A stretch of 64,000 nucleotides of DNA. It comes from CAVSRC01 sp963732845 (lineage in GTDB: Bacteria; Pseudomonadota; Alphaproteobacteria; Rhizobiales; Kaistiaceae). Both the position numbers and the translations under genes were made by a program. Where the stretch lies: positions 248,001-312,000 of the forward strand of contig CAVTBE010000005.1 in NCBI GenBank assembly GCA_963732845.1, read 5' to 3'. Positions 55,345 through 63,663 of this stretch are shown here, piece after piece. The first letter of the stretch is position 1, and each line of letters opens with the position of its first letter. The notes under the pieces were generated by a model. That model did not search any database, was not told the origin of the DNA, and saw only the letters and a list, made by a program, of their open reading frames with translations.

Positions 55345-55530
55345 GAGGGTCCTCTCCCCCCTTGTGGGGGAGAGACAGAGAGGGGGGTACGGGCACCGGG
55401 CCGGACTGCGCCGTTGCTTTCCAAACTGACGCTCGGCCATGACCCCTCTCCCTTTCGCCCTAAGCCTCTCGGCGGCCACGCCGCCTGCGCGGCCAAGGCC
55501 GAAAGCCCTCTCCCGCGAGGGGAGAGGGAC
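55345..55530. repeat. REP-like palindromic repeats
   Basis: Two units: cctctcccccctt/ggggagagac and gacccctctccctttcgccc to ccctctcccgcgaggggaga. They fill most of the 322-bp gap between the DUF423 gene and the aldo/keto reductase gene; no gene seen there. Confidence 0.75.
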
Positions 55531-55577
55531 CATGCCTCAAGCGCCCAGGGCTGGACCAATGGCGGTTCGATCAGCCG

Positions 55578-56561
55578 CTACCACAACTGATCGACATACT
55601 TCGCGATGCGGTTGTCATAGACCTTCTTCGCCGCCGCCATGACGTCGGCCGAAAGCGCCGGCAGCGCCGCGGCCGCGGAATTCGCCTCCGCCTGCGCCTT
55701 GTTCTTGGCGCCGGGGATGACCACGGTCACCGCCTGGTTCATCAGGATCCAGCGCAGCGCGAAGGCGGCCATGGTGGCGCCCGCCGGCACCAGCTTGCGC
55801 AGCTCCTCCACCGCATCGAGCCCCACCTCGTAGGGCACGCCGGAGAAGGTCTCGCCCTTGTCGAAGGCCGCGCCTTCCCGGTTGAAGGTGCGGTGGTCGT
55901 CGGCGGCGAACTTGGTGTCGCGGGTCATCTTGCCGGTGAGCAGGCCGCTGGCCAGCGGCACCCGCACGATCACCGCCACGCCCTTCTTCTCAGCTTCGGG
56001 GAAGAACAGCCGCTCGGGCCGCTGGCGGAAGATGTTGTAGATGATCTGGATCGAGGCGACGCCCGCAAACTCGATCGCCTTCAGCCCCTCCTCGACCTTC
56101 TCGACACTGACGCCGTAGTGCTTCAGCTTGCCGTCCCTGACCAGGCCGTCGAGGATGTCGAACACCTCGGGCATGTAATAGATCGCCGGATTGGGGCAGT
56201 GCAGCTGGACGAGGTCGAGCGCGTCCATCTGCAGGTTCTTGAGGCTCTTCTCGATCGAGGCGGTGATGTTCGCCTTGTTGTAGGCGTCGGGCTTGTTGGT
56301 GCCCTCGCGCCCGGTCTTGGTGGCCACGAACGGCCGCGTGCCGCCGCGGGCCTTCAGTACCCGGCCGATGATCGTCTCCGAGCGGCCGGCGCCATAGACA
56401 TTGGCGGTGTCGATGAAGGTGACGCCGGTATCGAGCGCGGCGTTAAGCGCCGCTTCCGCGTCGCTCTCGCTCACCTCGCCCCAAGTGCCGCCGATCGCCC
56501 AGGCGCCGAAGCCGATTTCCGACACCGCGGTGCCGAGCCGTGATGCACGTCTCTCTTTCAT
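55578..56561 (-). CDS. Aldo/keto reductase
   Basis: A 327-residue TIM-barrel NADPH oxidoreductase. Catalytic Asp/Tyr region in TFIDTANVYGAGRSE, Lys in FVATKTGREG, His in LVQLHCPNPA, and the NADPH loop near the C-terminus (VVIPGAKNKAQAEANSAA). ATG at 56561. Probably a general aldehyde/ketone reductase; substrate unknown. Confidence 0.92.
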   Translation of the reverse strand: MKERRASRLGTAVSEIGFGAWAIGGTWGEVSESDAEAALNAALDTGVTFIDTANVYGAGRSETIIGRVLKARGGTRPFVATKTGREGTNKPDAYNKANITASIEKSLKNLQMDALDLVQLHCPNPAIYYMPEVFDILDGLVRDGKLKHYGVSVEKVEEGLKAIEFAGVASIQIIYNIFRQRPERLFFPEAEKKGVAVIVRVPLASGLLTGKMTRDTKFAADDHRTFNREGAAFDKGETFSGVPYEVGLDAVEELRKLVPAGATMAAFALRWILMNQAVTVVIPGAKNKAQAEANSAAAALPALSADVMAAAKKVYDNRIAKYVDQLW

Positions 56562-57056
56562 CGTTGTTTTCCGTCTGAATCGCGTGTGAGGGAACCCCCT
56601 ATCGCGGGGTTGTCCCAGTGATAGCCGCCGAGGCGGCTTCACGCAATGTGACGGATTCGGGCCTCGGCATCGTAGCCCGCAAGGAGCGACGCGGATTGAG
56701 GGTATCCCGGGCGCGCCGCACCATCGTGGCCCGCAAGAAGCCCCCGGGGTCGCACCTTTGATGCGCCCGAGGGTAAACTCTGTGGATTGGGGGGAACGCA
56801 ATCCCCGGATTGCGCTTCGCTTCATCCGGGCTACGGGCTTGCTAGTCCGTTTCCTTTTGCCATCATCTCTTGGCGTGTTCATGGTGCAGCGGAGGGCATC
56901 GTCACGACGGTGCGTCGTTTCCCGCGCGCTGTGTTCTTCTTTAGGTTCGCCCGTCATGGAGCTACCAAGTGTGATGGTGTGGAACGGCCCTTCGAAGCCG
57001 CATCGAAGGTGCCTATCGTGGTGATGCGACTGCCACGAAGAAGAAGGAGCCATTCC
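56562..57056. other. Non-coding stretch with REP-like repeat and IS110 left region
   Basis: About 56668-56835 holds pieces of the ccccggattgcgcttcgctt repeat and gtagcccgcaaggagcg. From about 56870 to 57056 lies the leader of the IS110 transposase gene, which contains possible stems (cgaagccgcatcgaaggtgc and cgtggtgatgcgactgccac). In the IS110 group this leader encodes the bridge RNA. No protein gene seen. Confidence 0.5.
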
Positions 57057-58088
57057 ATGGAGAAGATTGTCACGGTAGGGCTGGATTTGGCGAAGTCGAT
57101 CTTCCAGGTTCACGCTGTTGCTGACGATGGGAGCGTCGTCATGCGTCGTGCATTTCGACGATCCCAAGTTCTGGACTTCTTTCGAAGGCTGGACCCCTGC
57201 GTTGTCGGCCTCGAGGCCTGCGGCAGCGCGCACTATTGGGCGCAGGCGATTCAATCGATGGGCCATACGGTCCGTATGATGCCGCCGGCCTACGTCAAAG
57301 CCTACGTCAAACGCAACAAGACCGATGCCGCCGATGCCGAAGGGATCTGCGAGGCGGTGACACGCCCGAGCATGCGCTTCGTGCCGGTCAAGTCGCGGGA
57401 AGAGCAGTCCGCAGGGATGATCCTGAAAGCCCGGGAGGTGCTGATCCGCCAGCGAAGCCAAACCGCCAACGCCCTGCGCTCCCACATGGCCGAAATGGGC
57501 ATCGTGGCGGCGACCGGGATGACCAGCATCGCCAAGCTGATCACGATCCTTCGCGATGAAACCGATGCCAGATTGCCAGATGCGGCTCGGTTGGCCCTAA
57601 AGGAATTGGCGGCTCAGATCGAAGGGCTGACGACGCGGATCGAAAAGCTCGACAGGGCAATCCTCGCCACCGTCAACAACGACGAGGCAGCCCGCCGCCT
57701 GACCAGCATCCCGGGCGTTGGCCCGCTAATCGCGGCGACCGTCCGGGCAGCGGTGCAGGATCCGTCCGGCTTCCGAACTGGCCGCGACTTCGCCGCCTGG
57801 ATCGGATTGACGCCACGAGCTCATTCCAGCGGCGGAAAGGAACGGCTCGGCAAGATCTCGAAGCAGGGAAACAGGCGATTGAGGACCTTGCTGATCGTCG
57901 GCGCGACATCGATCCTCAAGCTCGCCAGACGCGGCCTCAAGCTACCCACGTGGATTGCGTCCCTGATGTTGCGACGGCCATTCAAGGTCGTCGCGGTCGC
58001 GCTGGCAAACAAGCTGGCTCGGACGATCTGGGCCTTGCTGGTCAAAGGAGGGACATACCGAGCTCCACCGATCATGGCGAAGACATAG
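57057..58088 (+). CDS. IS110-family transposase (DEDD recombinase)
   Basis: A 343-residue enzyme. The N-terminal RuvC-like DEDD domain has Asp in TVGLDLAKS, Glu in VVGLEACGSAHYW and the Asp pair in NKTDAADAEGI. The C-terminal Transposase_20 domain has IPGVGPLIAATVRA and the catalytic-Ser region AHSSGGKERLGKISKQGNRRLRTLL. The frame is intact. Element ends could not be fixed, since IS110 elements lack clear terminal repeats. Confidence 0.95.
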   Translation: MEKIVTVGLDLAKSIFQVHAVADDGSVVMRRAFRRSQVLDFFRRLDPCVVGLEACGSAHYWAQAIQSMGHTVRMMPPAYVKAYVKRNKTDAADAEGICEAVTRPSMRFVPVKSREEQSAGMILKAREVLIRQRSQTANALRSHMAEMGIVAATGMTSIAKLITILRDETDARLPDAARLALKELAAQIEGLTTRIEKLDRAILATVNNDEAARRLTSIPGVGPLIAATVRAAVQDPSGFRTGRDFAAWIGLTPRAHSSGGKERLGKISKQGNRRLRTLLIVGATSILKLARRGLKLPTWIASLMLRRPFKVVAVALANKLARTIWALLVKGGTYRAPPIMAKT

Positions 58089-58470
58089 CTTTAGGAGCTT
58101 TCCGGCGCCGTGGCGTCGGAAGGAGCGGCAAGGTGCTCAAACAAGTGATGACCCCAAGGGACGATATCCCAATGCCGATCAGACCGTCTGACTCAGTGCG
58201 CCGCAGAGCGCGTGAATTTGATTAGGCGATCAGCTTGCGGATCTCATCGTGGCCAGCGGTCATAGACCGCGCTGAAAGGCCGGACATATGACTTCACCGT
58301 CCGAGGGGGCATCCGCCAAGAAAACCTTGCCAACCGGGCCGTTCCACATATGAGGCAGAGACAAACCGCCGAAATTCGCGAGACCGATTTGCGAGCAAGG
58401 TGGTTCCGTGTCCGTCTCGGGGTTGATCCGAGACCAAATGCACCACCCGCGCCATCGGGCGAAAACCTAG
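58089..58470. other. IS110 right flank and unassigned sequence
   Basis: No gene seen. The first 150 bp may be the right end of the IS110 element; the rest, up to the CTAG before the next IS, could be the remains of a chromosomal gene, but no product is recognisable. Confidence 0.45.
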
Positions 58471-59302
58471 GGTCAGGACTCATTGATCAGAGCCAGAAGA
58501 TGACGGTTGCTGCGATGCAGATGGCGGAGAAGAAGGTGTGTGCGCATCGGTCGTAGCGGGTGGCAACGCGGCGCCAGTCCTTGAGCTTGGCGAAGAGGTT
58601 CTCGATCTTGTGGCGCTGGCGATAGAGGTCCTTGTCATAGGGGTAAGGCCGCTTGCGGCTGCGTGAGGACGGGATGCAGGGTTGGATGCCCCTGGCGGCG
58701 AGTTCTTGCCGGAACCAGGTGCTGTCATAGCCCCGGTCGGCAATCAAACTGGTGGCCGGCGGCAGGGCGTCGAGAACCATACGCGCGCCCTTGTGGTCGC
58801 TCATCTGGCCTTCGGACAGGATCATGACGATCGGGCGCCCGTGGCCGTCGCAGACGGTGTGGAGCTTTGAGTTCAGCCCGCCTTTGGTGCGCCCGATACG
58901 ACGGGGAACATCCCCTTTTTAAGAAGGCTCGCCGCGGTGCGGTGGGCCTTCAGATGGGTCGCGTCGATCATGATCCGTTCGGGTCTCGGACCCGCGCCGG
59001 CCAAGGCCACAAAGATGCGGTCGAACACGCCCATCCGGCTCCAGCGCATGAAGCGATTGTAGAGCGTCTTGTGAGGCCCATAAGCCTTTGGCGCATCCTT
59101 CCACTGAAGGCCGTTGCGGATCACGTAGACAATGCCTGAGACCACCCGCCGGTCATCGACGCGCGGGACGCCATGCGCCAGCGGAAAGAACCCAGAAATC
59201 CGCGCCATCTGGCGCTCGCTCAGCAAAAACAAATCGCTCATCACAGCCTCCTCCAACAGTGACTGTGAATCACACCTCAATCCAAATTAATAGGTCCTGA
59301 GC
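58471..59302 (-). mobile_element. IS5-family (IS427-like) insertion sequence, 832 bp
   Basis: Terminal inverted repeats ggtcaggact (left) and gctcaggacc (right, read inward) are flanked by CTAG on both sides (58467-58470 and 59303-59306). It encodes a two-frame transposase with a slippery sequence at the overlap. It sits 27 bp before the HNH gene start. Confidence 0.9.
58487..59241 (-). CDS. IS5-family transposase made by -1 ribosomal frameshifting (orfA/orfB)
   Basis: orfA runs from 59241 to 58873 (MSDLFLLSERQMARISGFFP, RNGLQWKDAPKAYGPHKTLYNRF, first Asp in RIMIDATHLKAHRTA). orfB continues to 58487 (GGLNSKLHTVCDGHGRPI, second Asp in SLIADRGYDSTWF, Glu in KIENLFAKLKDWRRVATRYD). The frames join at A AAA AAG GGG (58912-58923): a -1 slip gives LLKKG-DVPRRIGRTKGG, the expected continuation. 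This is the usual arrangement for the IS427 group. Confidence 0.9.
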
Positions 59303-59332
59303 CTAGACCCACCGCTGAGGCTTCCCAATTCG

Positions 59333-60173
59333 GTGCGCCTCTTGCCGGAGGGAGCCGTCAAGAGGTATCCGCCCGTCGGTACTTGCATCTATTGCGGAGC
59401 GACGGGATGCAAATTGAGCGAGGAACACATCGTTCCGGAGGGGCTCGGTGGGCGCCTCATATTGCCTGCGGCAAGCTGCGACAAATGCTCTACGGCCACC
59501 GCGAAAATTGAGCAAAATGTCCTCAAGACAACGCTCTTAACCCCGCGTCGTCATCTCAAAATCAGGGGCAAGAAGCGAAAACGGAACGAACCTACATTTC
59601 CACTGACGGCTTTCGTTGATGACAAGGATGTCATCCTCAATCTGCCCCTGAATGAACATCCAGCATTGCTGTTCTTGTTGCGAACTCCAGCCACCCGGAA
59701 TTCTCCTCAACAGACCCGATGACATGTCAGGCATTGGTGGCTTCTGGCTACACGAGATAAATGCCGACAGCGTCAACGCAATGCGCGATAGAGGCGTACC
59801 TGATTTTGCGCTAGCGAGCGTCGACACGGTGCGCTTTTGCCAGATGATAGCGAAGATCGCGCACGGCTTTGCCACTGCGGAGCTCGGCCTTACCGGCTTC
59901 AACGCGCTAGCGCCAACACAACTTATTCTCCGCAACCTTGGTCCAAAAGAGAATTGGTGCGGCTGCTACCGCCTTGTAGGCGGAGACCTTCAAGACTACG
60001 CGCCAGACGAGGCGCTTCACGTCCTTAGCTGGGGCCTCGTTCCAAAGGGTGACCAGATGTTTTTAGTGGTGACTCTTCGCCTTTTGGCCAACCTAGGCGC
60101 GCCAGTCTTCCACGTCGTTGTGGGCGAACTCAGCCAAGAGCAGTTAGTACGCGCGTCCACTCCAGCACTGTAG
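59333..60173 (+). pseudogene. HNH-type endonuclease-like protein with one frameshift
   Basis: The N-terminal part has a zinc-knuckle HNH pattern: GTCIYCGATGCKLSEEHIVPEGLGG with CDKCSTATAKIEQNV, then a basic segment (KIRGKKRKRN). After FLLRTPAT the frame breaks; one extra c near 59698 restores GILLNRPDDMSGIGGFWLHE and a C-terminal domain to residue 280 or so. GTG at 59333 is a weak start and the IS5 element lies just upstream, so promoter and perhaps the first codons may be lost. Somewhat lower G+C than its neighbours. Confidence 0.75.
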
Positions 60174-60239
60174 CCCGCAAGGAGCGAAGCGGATTGAGGG
60201 AACGCGATCCCCGGATTGCGCTGCGCTTCATCCGGCTAC
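60170..60239. repeat. REP-like palindrome (GTAGCCCGCAAGGAGCGAAGC family)
   Basis: gtagcccgcaaggagcgaag and cgctgcgcttcatccggctac form an imperfect inverted repeat around ggattgagggaacgcgatcc. Diverged copies occur at about 56668-56720 and 56793-56833. Confidence 0.75.
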
Positions 60240-60295
60240 TTGCTATCCTCGTCTCCCAGGTGAGCGAGAGGCATCTATGGTCGGCCGCCTGTTTT

Positions 60296-61467
60296 TCACA
60301 CCCCCCTCACCTTCGGCTCGCCGCCTTCGCCGAGCATGAGCGCGGTGAGCGCCCAGACCAGCGCGTCGAGCCGGTCGGGCGAGCGGCCGGCGGAGAGAGG
60401 GCGATCGCCCGCGCCGCCCATTCGGCCGGTCGCGCCTCGCTGACGCTGCCGTCGGCGAGCACATAGCCAAGTCCGTCGCGCCCGAGCCCCGCCGCGACGA
60501 TGCCGCAGCGCCCGCTCCGTTTCGAGGCCGGCGGGTCGACCGCCACCACGACCCGTCGCAGGCCATACGGCGCCGCCACGACGCGCGCTTTCTCGATCAT
60601 GTCGCGCTGCCAGAGCGCGTCGGCGCGCTCCGCGATCATCTCGCCAAGCAGTTCCTGCCGGCCGAGGCGCGTGCCGTGATAGCGCTTGACCACTTGCGCG
60701 AGGAATCCCGGCGCCAGGTTCAGCGCATTGTCCGCCGTGGTGGCGCGGCTGACGACCGTCGTGCCGTCCGCCTCCCCGGCGATTAGCCGCTTGAGCAGGG
60801 GGATCGGCCGCGGCGTCGTGGTCACCACCTGGCGCGGGTGCGGGCCCAGGCGCAGGCCAAATTGCAGCATGTCCCAGGCGGCGTCGGGATAGCGCCATTT
60901 GCCCAGCTCGTCCGCCCAGGCGGCGGCGAATTGCGGGCCGCGCAGGCTCTACGGGTCTTCCGCCGAGAAGGCCTGCGCGATCGTGCCGTTCGGCCAGACC
61001 AGCCGTCGCCGCGTGCGCTGCCATTGCGGCCGCTGCCACGAAGGATGGATGGCAAGCAGGCCCGAGACGCCCTCGATCATCACCTCGCGCGCATCGGCGA
61101 AGGTCTCGCCGACGAGCGCGATCGGTCCGGCCGGTCCGGCTTCGCCGGTCGCCAGCGCGCGCACCCATTCGGCGCCGGCGCGGGTCTTGCCGGCACCGCG
61201 CCCGCCGAGGATCAGCCAGGTCAGCCAGTCGCCCTGCGGCGGCGTCTGGTCGGGCCGGGCACGGAAGCTCCAGTCCCTGACGAAGGCTTCGGCCAGCCAG
61301 TCAGGCAGTTCCTCAAGAAGTCTTGTCTGCTCCCTCTTCCGCTTCTCCGGGCTGTCCAATTCCGTCAGCCCAGCGAGATAGATAGCGAGCCAGTTCGGCT
61401 TTGTAGTCTGCACGGTCGACGGACTCCGGCTTGGCAGTCTTGGCGCCGTCGTCCCGGTCGAGCGCAA
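60296..61467 (-). pseudogene. GTA large terminase (g2), disrupted by a stop codon and an internal deletion
   Basis: The ATPase domain is present: Walker A in LILGGRGAGKTRAGAEWV, then GPIALVGETFADAREVMIEGVSGLLAIHP. An in-frame TAG at 60949-60951 replaces the Glu expected in SAEDPESLRGPQF. The nuclease domain starts normally (VVVAVDPPASKRSGRCGIVAAG, first catalytic Asp), but after RPAEWAARAIAL about 60 residues are missing and the frame shifts to SPDRLDALVWALTALML. The lost part contains the DRIVAEVNQGG-type segment with the second catalytic acid. The start is uncertain: ATG 61467 overlaps g1 by 155 bp; a TTG at 61359 is possible. Confidence 0.92.
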
Positions 61468-62029
61468 TCAGTGTTTCGAGGGTTTTCGCCAGCACGGAAA
61501 GGGCGCGTGCGTCCTTCTCGTCGGTGGTGGCGTCGGGCTGCACCGCGCGGGCTTCCAGATCCGCCGTCTGGCGCTCGAAGACGCGATAGAGCCGTCCGAT
61601 CATGCGCAGCCGCCGCGCCTCGCTCTTCTCGCCCGGCGGCAGCGCCGGCCCCAGGCGTGGCGGCAGCGGCGCGCCCGCCGGCCGCGTCCAGCCTTCGCGC
61701 CGCTTCCAGTAGGAGAGCGTCGTCGTGCTGATGTCGAGGCTGCGGGCGATCTCGTACTGCGATTGCGTGGTGCCCTCCACTTTGCGGCGCGCCCTGGCGC
61801 GCAGCGCGGCATAGGCGTCCGCGTCGAGCACGCGCCGGCTCACCCCGTCGAAGCCGATGACCAGATGGCGCCGCGGCGCCGTCTGCGGTGCGATGGCCGG
61901 CAGCCGCGCAGCATCGGTGGCTCTCTCGGCCGGATCGGCCGTCGGCCGCTCGTCCGGCGGCGGCGCCATTGACGGCACCCCGGCGGTGCCGTTCGGCCGC
62001 GCCGCTGTTGCTGTGTCCACGAAGCTCAT
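61313..62029 (-). CDS. GTA small terminase/DNA-recognition protein (g1)
   Basis: A 238-residue protein starting MSFVDTATAARPNGTAGVPS, with a disordered Pro/Ala-rich N-terminus, a helix-turn-helix (SQYEIARSLDISTTTLSYWKRREGW), and helical segments (MIGRLYRVFERQTADLEARA, DARALSVLAKTLETLIALDRDD) of the type that oligomerise in small terminases. It overlaps the large terminase gene, and is first in the GTA cluster. ATG 62029 was chosen; 62188 is less likely because the promoter lies at 62168-62196. Confidence 0.85.
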   Translation of the reverse strand: MSFVDTATAARPNGTAGVPSMAPPPDERPTADPAERATDAARLPAIAPQTAPRRHLVIGFDGVSRRVLDADAYAALRARARRKVEGTTQSQYEIARSLDISTTTLSYWKRREGWTRPAGAPLPPRLGPALPPGEKSEARRLRMIGRLYRVFERQTADLEARAVQPDATTDEKDARALSVLAKTLETLIALDRDDGAKTAKPESVDRADYKAELARYLSRWADGIGQPGEAEEGADKTS

Positions 62030-62167
62030 GGCGATTCCCGAAAAAGAAACCCCGCGGCGGGGCACAGCGGGGGTCCAGGTCTGGTCGCAGATGCCCGGAG
62101 GTCTGTTGGGCAGGGGCGCAAGCGGGGGAGGAAGGAACCGTTCGCCCACTTCTGCGACGATACGCCA

Positions 62168-62196
62168 ACTATACAGACCCAGCGTCACGCTGTCAA
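62168..62196 (-). promoter_or_regulatory. Near-consensus sigma-70 promoter upstream of g1
   Basis: On the minus strand, TTGACA (62191-62196), a 17-bp spacer, then TATAGT (62168-62173). Transcription would start near 62160, about 130 bp before the g1 ATG. Confidence 0.75.
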
Positions 62197-62202
62197 GAAA
62201 AT

Positions 62203-62214
62203 ATTCCTAGGAAT
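62203..62214. promoter_or_regulatory. Palindrome next to the g1 promoter, possible operator
   Basis: ATTCCTAGGAAT, a perfect 12-bp palindrome in an A+T-rich island (aaaatattcctaggaatttt), centred about 15 bp upstream of the -35 box. A regulator binding here could activate or block the GTA promoter. The region 62215-62672 holds no gene I can support. Confidence 0.5.
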
Positions 62215-62672
62215 TTTAGCCTGTTTGCAATCCTCGATTCATCCTGGCGATGGCGGGAATCGGGCTGGAATTGCCCACGACCCCTCTTCACGCCGCGAGG
62301 GGCGCCGCCGCACCAGCGGTCGCCGTGCCGTTTTGCCCAAGCAAGAACGCCGGCAATGATCTCGATCAAGGCATGCCGCGGCCGGCTGTGGCGCACTATC
62401 CGAAAGTCCAGGCGTTCGCTCCTCCTGGCATCGTCGGCACCACGATCGGCTGCCGGCCATTAGCGCCGCGCCAACTTCGTGCGCAGCGCTGCCGCGCGAG
62501 GGCGGTGACAGGGTCAACGATTTCGTGCCCGGCCGCCCTCCCGCGTTACCCCTCCTCTCTTCGTCCCTCTCCCACCGCGACAATCCGTCCGCGTCGGCAC
62601 CGGCCCGCCCGGCGCGTGCCCCTGATGAGAGCCTTTCCAACAAGGCAAGGCGCAAGATCAGGACCCCATGTC

Positions 62673-63173
62673 ATGAACCTACTGAAACCTATCCTCCCCT
62701 TGGCGGTGACGGCGGCGCTGGCCGCCGCCCTCGCCCCCACCGCCTTCGCCGCAACGCCCCTCACGACGGAAGCGCGCGCCGCGCTCGCAGCCGGGATTGC
62801 CGACGAATACCGCGCCGAGGCGTTCTATGCCGCGGTGATGGACAAGTTCGGCGCGGTGCGCCCCTTCGCCAACATCATCCGGGCGGAGCGGATGCATGCC
62901 GCCATGCTGACCGACGTGATGCAGACCTATGGCATCGCGGCGGAGCCGAATCCCTATCTCGGCTCGGCCGAGATCGCGGCGTCGGTGCCGGCCACCATCG
63001 GCGAAGCCTGCGCCATCGGCGTCACGGCGGAGATCGACAACAAGGGCCTCTACGACGGCAAGCTGATCCCGGCGGCGGCGGCCTATCCCGACATCAAGGC
63101 GGTGTTCGAAAACCTGCGCGATGCCTCGCAGAACGCCCATCTGCCGGCCTTCCAGCGCTGCGCCACCCGGTAG
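62673..63173 (+). CDS. Secreted ferritin-like protein (DUF2202)
   Basis: A 166-residue protein with a signal peptide (LLKPILPLAVTAALAAALAP, cleavage near AFA-AT) and a four-helix ferritin-like domain: GIADEYRAEAFYAAVMDKFG, FANIIRAERMHAAMLTDVM and AIGVTAEIDNKGLYD, where the Glu and His residues fit a di-metal site. Function not established; perhaps metal binding in the periplasm. Confidence 0.85.
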   Translation: MNLLKPILPLAVTAALAAALAPTAFAATPLTTEARAALAAGIADEYRAEAFYAAVMDKFGAVRPFANIIRAERMHAAMLTDVMQTYGIAAEPNPYLGSAEIAASVPATIGEACAIGVTAEIDNKGLYDGKLIPAAAAYPDIKAVFENLRDASQNAHLPAFQRCATR

Positions 63174-63271
63174 CGCCTGAGTAACGCGGGAGGGACGCAC
63201 AAAGTTAACGCTTTATGAACGGGCTCCGCCTCCCGCGTTAACGTTACATTCATCTTTAGAGAGCGCTGACG

Positions 63272-63313
63272 CGCCTGTGCGCTATATTTAAAAATAGTTA
63301 AAAAGCACAGGCG
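63272..63313. promoter_or_regulatory. Inverted repeat flanking an A+T-rich loop before the 58-residue gene
   Basis: cgcctgtgc (63272-63280) and its exact complement gcacaggcg (63305-63313) enclose 24 bp of A+T-rich sequence with ctatatttaaaaatag. The right arm ends 4 bp before the ATG. It could be an operator or a 5' hairpin that hides the ribosome-binding site. Confidence 0.5.
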
Positions 63314-63317
63314 TCGA

Positions 63318-63494
63318 ATGACCGTTTTCCTAACCCTCGTGACAGCGATCGTGGCCGGCTGGATCATCGACCGGCTCGCCTTCAACGGCGACCTGACCGC
63401 GATCATCCGCGACGAGGTCTCGCTGACCATGTGGCGCCGCAAACGGTCGTCCAAGGCGCCGCGCACCGCCCGCCGCGGCGCCGCCGCGCGCTAG
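63318..63494 (+). CDS. Small single-TM protein
   Basis: A 58-residue protein, MTVFLTLVTAIVAGWIIDRL and onward, with one N-terminal helix and a very basic tail (RRKRSSKAPRTARRGAAAR). Unknown function. It is too short for confident family assignment but has normal composition and a clear start. Confidence 0.55.
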   Translation: MTVFLTLVTAIVAGWIIDRLAFNGDLTAIIRDEVSLTMWRRKRSSKAPRTARRGAAAR

Positions 63495-63663
63495 CCGTCA
63501 GCGCATCCCGCCGGTCGCCGGGACAATCGAACCGACCGACCCTCCCCTCCCCGCCAAAGCGTCTCTATCGTCGCAGTCCGCGATCCTGAGTTGCGGACAC
63601 GGTCAAAATCGGGACTGGATATCCTGGCCCGCAGCACGACACTGCCGAAGGGTTGGGGACAGC

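Noticed and set aside
58244..58470. Small minus-strand frame left of the IS427-like element
   Set aside because: Reads across the IS border and has no recognisable product; likely debris.
63200..63320. CtrA-type sites (TTAA-N7-TTAA) upstream of the 58-residue gene
   Set aside because: ttaa-cgctttat-gaac and ttaa-aaatag-ttaa are near matches, but spacing or half-site is wrong; the composition alone could give these.
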